Positions 61,110 to 64,000 of a DNA stretch of 64,000 nt are shown here, one piece after another (position 1 is the first letter of the stretch; each line of letters starts with the position of its first letter). Under the pieces are notes generated by a model. It saw nothing but the letters and a program-made list of their open reading frames with translations, did no database searches and had not been told where the DNA came from. The DNA comes from Microlunatus endophyticus (lineage in GTDB: Bacteria; Actinomycetota; Actinomycetes; Propionibacteriales; Propionibacteriaceae): positions 248,001 to 312,000 of the forward strand of contig NZ_BMMZ01000002.1 of assembly GCF_014646195.1 (NCBI RefSeq), read 5' to 3'. Made by a program: the position numbers and the translations under genes.

Positions 61110-61116
61110 ATCTCAA

Positions 61117-61143
61117 GTGTAACACCGCGCCCTGGTGTCACAC
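61117..61143 (-). promoter_or_regulatory. paired palindromic operator of vapBC
   Basis: GTGTAACAC (61117-61125) and GTGTCACAC (61135-61143) are two copies of the palindrome GTGTNACAC with centres 18 bp apart, just upstream of vapB on the minus strand. Two VapBC dimers could bind side by side on the same or nearly same helix face. Function is inference from position and symmetry. Confidence 0.65.
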
Positions 61144-61381
61144 CCGCCGGCGATAGGCGCTGAGCAAGGAGCCGCATCGCCACGGCGAGCTCATCGCGAT
61201 GATCGGCGGCATCCCGCGCAAGGTGCTGACCGGGAATCTCGGCGAAGCAGTACTCGTTTGGCCACAATGAGGTCACATCTGGGCAACGGCGGCAGCGCCG
61301 GGACGACATTTGATCCCTTCAAGCCCGATATTCCTCTCTGTACCAATTGCGCAGGCACCGAGATGAGACGAGTGAGGCAGT

Positions 61382-62656
61382 ATGCCGGTCGGGGGACGTA
61401 CGAAGGCTCTGGGTGTCGGCGCTGTCGCGACCTTGTTGATCGCCGGGGTCGGACTGACCGGCTGTACGTCGTCGGTCGTCGAAGGCGATCACCCGTCGGT
61501 CTCCCCCGCCGGCTCGTCATCGCCGAGTCCGTCCCCGACAGCCGGTTCGTCGCCCGCCTCCGATCCGTCGACGGCAGCTCCTGCGACCTTGCGGGTCAAC
61601 GTGTCCAAGGGCGCGGACGGCGTCAAGGTCGACAAGATGATCCAGGTGACCGCTGTCAACGGCACGCTGTCCAAGATCACGGTCAGCGGCCGCTACCTTG
61701 ATCACGGCGTACGGAAGAAGGCGACGATTTCCGGCAGTCTGAACGACGCCAAGACCCACTGGAAAGCCTCGGACCTGCTCGAACCGGGCGGCAGCTACAC
61801 GCTGAAGGCCACAGCCGTCGGGGCGGACGGCCACACCACGACGACCTCGCGGAAGTTCACCGCCGAGGACCTCGGACTGGACCAGCAGATCTACCCCTCA
61901 TTCGTCAGCCTGGGCACCAAGGTCGGCGTCGGCACTCCAGTGGTGCTGACCTTCGACCGCCCGGTGACCGACAAGGCGGAATTCGAGAAGCACCTGCATG
62001 TCACCAGCACGCCCAGCCAGCCCGGCAGCTGGCACTGGTACAGCGACACCGAAGTGCATTGGCGCCCGAAGACGTACTGGAAGCCCGGTACGAAGGTCAC
62101 CGCAACGGCCGACCTCAACAGCGTTCCCGCGGGCAACGGTGAGTACGGCCAGCAGAATGCCAGCACCAGCTTCACCGTCGGCAAGTCGGTGATCACCAAG
62201 GTCAACCTGAAGACCGACGTCGCCAAGGTCTACGTCGACGGCAAGCTCGCCCGCAAGATCCTGGTCAGCGGCGGCAAGCCAGGCGACGAGACCAGCAGCG
62301 GCACGACGGTGATCACCCAGAAGCTCACCAACTACACGATGACCTCGGAGATGATCGGGCTGCCCAAGACCGGGCCCGAGTCCTACTCCCTGGTCGCCGC
62401 GTACGCGATGCGGATCACGACCTCCGGGCAGTTCCTGCACTCGGCTCCGTGGAACACCGGCTACTTCGGCAACACCAACGCCAGCCACGGATGTGTCGGC
62501 ATGAGCGTGGCCGACTCGGGATGGCTCTTCGATGAGGCGCTGCCGGGCAGCCCGGTAACCGTCACCGGGACCAGCCGCCCGCTGGAGGGCCAGAACGGCC
62601 TGACCGACTGGAACGTCAGCTACCAGACGTACGCCGCCGGCAGCGCCTTGCGGTGA
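61382..62656 (+). CDS. L,D-transpeptidase lipoprotein
   Basis: 424 residues from ATG 61382. Lipobox GLTGC (Cys about 28), Ser/Pro-rich linker, two Ig-like domains (about 55-160 and 165-265), then the YkuD catalytic domain with YAMRITTSGQFLHSAPWN and the active-site NASHGCVGMSVADSGWLF (HGC, Cys about 371). It makes 3-3 cross-links in peptidoglycan on the outer face of the membrane, as do mycobacterial LdtMt enzymes. The 238 bp upstream contain no recognised gene. Confidence 0.92.
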   Translation: MPVGGRTKALGVGAVATLLIAGVGLTGCTSSVVEGDHPSVSPAGSSSPSPSPTAGSSPASDPSTAAPATLRVNVSKGADGVKVDKMIQVTAVNGTLSKITVSGRYLDHGVRKKATISGSLNDAKTHWKASDLLEPGGSYTLKATAVGADGHTTTTSRKFTAEDLGLDQQIYPSFVSLGTKVGVGTPVVLTFDRPVTDKAEFEKHLHVTSTPSQPGSWHWYSDTEVHWRPKTYWKPGTKVTATADLNSVPAGNGEYGQQNASTSFTVGKSVITKVNLKTDVAKVYVDGKLARKILVSGGKPGDETSSGTTVITQKLTNYTMTSEMIGLPKTGPESYSLVAAYAMRITTSGQFLHSAPWNTGYFGNTNASHGCVGMSVADSGWLFDEALPGSPVTVTGTSRPLEGQNGLTDWNVSYQTYAAGSALR

Positions 62657-62665
62657 CGGGGCGGT

Positions 62666-63706
62666 TCACGCCTCGCGGGCTTCGGCCTGTTTGCCCGCCG
62701 TACGCCGCCACAGCGCGATCGCCGGGAGTCCGGCGAGCACCGGGATGCCCAGGTCGAAGATCCGCCAGACGACCAGAGCCGCGATCGCCGGAGCTTCGAC
62801 GGTGGGACCTCCCGATTGGACCAGCGCGGCGACGATGATCGAGTCGACGATCCCGATACCGCCGAACGGCAGGATCGTCAGCGGGAAGGCGAAGATGTAG
62901 GCGATCGCGATGTCGATGATGCTGGCGTCGGACCCGGAAACTCCGACGAATCGCAGGCAGAGCACCAGCAACACCAGATCGTCGGCCAGCATCGCGATCA
63001 TGCCGCCCAGGGAGCGCGGGAAGCCGTACCGGAACCGATCGGAGATATGGCCGCGGAAGTCAACACAGCTCTGCGCCCACTGCTCGGGGTCGACGCTACG
63101 GCGGAACCGCTGCGCAATCCTCCCCGACCGCAATCCGACCTGCCGGGCGAGCCCGTCACTGCGCAGGATCAGGATCACCGCAGCGACCAACGCGGCAGCG
63201 ATCAGCAGGCTGAACACGTCGGCCCAGCGGTAGGAGACTTCCCCGCCGACCAAGACGAGCATCACGAAGCCCAGCAGCGGAAGGGAGAACCGGGTCACCA
63301 TCAAGGTGATGGTGTTCATCGTCGCCCCGGGAGTGCCCTTCGCCGCGGAGACGCCCCAGGACGTGAACATCGCCACCCGCAGGGCGTAGTTGGCCGGCGC
63401 CGGAGCGACGGTGGACATCAGGATCGCACCAAGATCGTTCTGGGTCGCCCGGCCGATCGAGACGCCTTCGATGTAGAAGTGCAGCGGGCTGGCGTTCAGC
63501 ACCTGGCGGACGGCCAACACCAACAGCAGCACGACCGGCTGCCACCAGCTCAGGTGGCGAAGCGCCGACCACACGACGCCCCAGTCGACGTCACCGAGGC
63601 GGTTGATGATCACGGCCCCGACCGCAACGGCCAGTACCGTCAGGATCAGACGTCGCAGCCAGCGACGTCGCGGCGGCGGGGTTTGCCCGGTCGGCATGTT
63701 CGCCAC
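62666..63706 (-). CDS. LPG-synthase-TM / UPF0104-like membrane protein
   Basis: 346 residues from GTG 63706 (ATG 63697 possible). About eight membrane helices. The pattern LRHLSWWQPVVLLLVLAVRQVLNASPL, APAPANYALRVAMFTSWGVSA and FPLTILPFGGIGIVDSIIVAAL (outlines) is that of the flippase-like LPG synthase transmembrane family, here without the aminoacyl-transferase domain. Related proteins move or modify polyprenyl-linked or lipid substrates. Convergent with the L,D-transpeptidase gene, 9 bp apart. Confidence 0.8.
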   Translation of the reverse strand: MANMPTGQTPPPRRRWLRRLILTVLAVAVGAVIINRLGDVDWGVVWSALRHLSWWQPVVLLLVLAVRQVLNASPLHFYIEGVSIGRATQNDLGAILMSTVAPAPANYALRVAMFTSWGVSAAKGTPGATMNTITLMVTRFSLPLLGFVMLVLVGGEVSYRWADVFSLLIAAALVAAVILILRSDGLARQVGLRSGRIAQRFRRSVDPEQWAQSCVDFRGHISDRFRYGFPRSLGGMIAMLADDLVLLVLCLRFVGVSGSDASIIDIAIAYIFAFPLTILPFGGIGIVDSIIVAALVQSGGPTVEAPAIAALVVWRIFDLGIPVLAGLPAIALWRRTAGKQAEAREA

Positions 63707-63717
63707 CTTAGCGGAGG

Positions 63718-64000
63718 CTATGGACCGATATAGTCAGCCAGGTACTGCCCGGTCAGCGTGGTGCGGGTCGCCACCAGATCGGCCGGCGTGCCCTCGAAAA
63801 CGATCCGGCCTCCGTCGTGCCCCGCACCCGGACCAAGATCGATGATCCAGTCCGCGTGCGCCATCACGGCCTGGTGGTGCTCGATCACGATCACCGACCG
63901 GCCGGAGTCCACGAGCCGGTCCAGCAGGCCCAGCAGTTGTTCGACGTCGGCCAGGTGCAGACCCGTCGTCGGTTCGTCGAGCACGTAGATGTCACCCGAC
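63718..64000 (-). CDS. UvrA-like ABC ATPase (C-terminal end)
   Basis: The frame ends at 63718 and runs off the right edge. Visible are SGDIYVLDEPTTGLHLADVE (Walker B and D-loop of UvrA-type ATPases), the switch His in VIVIEHHQAVMAHADWIIDLGPGAGHDGGRIV (outline) and FEGTPADLVATRTTLTGQYL. It may be the genuine excinuclease subunit or a DrrC-like UvrA paralogue; the short HHQAV and the C-terminus favour the paralogue (inference). Confidence 0.8.
   Translation of the reverse strand, partial: SGDIYVLDEPTTGLHLADVEQLLGLLDRLVDSGRSVIVIEHHQAVMAHADWIIDLGPGAGHDGGRIVFEGTPADLVATRTTLTGQYLADYIGP

Noticed and set aside
61079..61309. Minus-strand frame with EYCFAEIPGQHLARDAADHR upstream of vapB
   Set aside because: The sequence looks protein-like but overlaps the vapBC operator and has no recognisable family or RBS; it may be another remnant, but the evidence is too thin.

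Overview
The window is a high-GC chromosomal segment of an actinobacterium, most likely a Propionibacteriales member close to Microlunatus (inference from gene content, GC-rich codon use, many GTG/TTG starts and the ruvB-yajC-secD-secF-apt-relA-hisS order). No rRNA, intact tRNA, CRISPR array, prophage or transposase gene was seen.

Layout. 1-11.2 kb is accessory: lipoproteins, a flavin reductase-like protein, two APH-type phosphotransferases, an MFS transporter with a histidine phosphatase, a serine hydrolase, a NUDIX protein, a nucleotidyltransferase and a double GNAT protein, mixed with decayed fragments (GrpB-like, APH-like, a tRNA-like 3' half). 11.3-16.3 kb is an iron-siderophore uptake operon behind a DtxR/IdeR-type box: binding lipoprotein, two permeases, ATPase and siderophore-interacting reductase, the first four joined by GTGA overlaps. 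16.3-29.2 kb is the housekeeping block ruvB, yajC, secD, secF, apt, a two-TM potassium channel, rel, a DUF349 protein, a metallo-hydrolase and hisS. 29.4-31.9 kb makes pyridoxal phosphate (pdxS, pdxT) with a membrane-protein gene overlapping both. 31.9-38.6 kb is the mutagenic translesion cassette imuA', imuB, dnaE2; imuA' and imuB each have an almost identical promoter with a LexA box in the spacer, and the first base of the start codon lies at the predicted transcription start. 38.7-41.8 kb holds an OmpR-type two-component system and a DUF4232 lipoprotein.

41.8-46.7 kb holds a second threonyl-tRNA synthetase gene lacking the editing domain, broken by a frameshift and a stop codon but still preceded by an apparently intact threonine attenuator; a pyrH paralogue lies divergently; then a GH106-like rhamnosidase carrying an expanded tandem repeat. 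47-57 kb has PrsW, a 2-hydroxyacid dehydrogenase, small membrane proteins, a HAD protein, an SDR, a VOC protein, DAHP synthase behind an aromatic-rich leader peptide and terminator hairpin, a MarR/OhrR regulator with a DDN-family protein, and an ECF42-type sigma factor with its DGPF partner. 57-64 kb has a DsbA/FrnE-like protein coupled to a small cysteine-bearing ORF, a glycosyltransferase, a GNAT enzyme, a VapBC module with a paired operator, an L,D-transpeptidase lipoprotein, an LPG-synthase-TM-like protein and the end of a UvrA-like ATPase.

The most rewarding material is regulatory RNA (threonine attenuator, aromatic attenuator, a possible RBS-sequestering leader before an APH-type gene), a short palindromic repeat lodged in frame in hisS, dnaE2 and the rhamnosidase gene, and repeated traces of gene decay by internal deletion.
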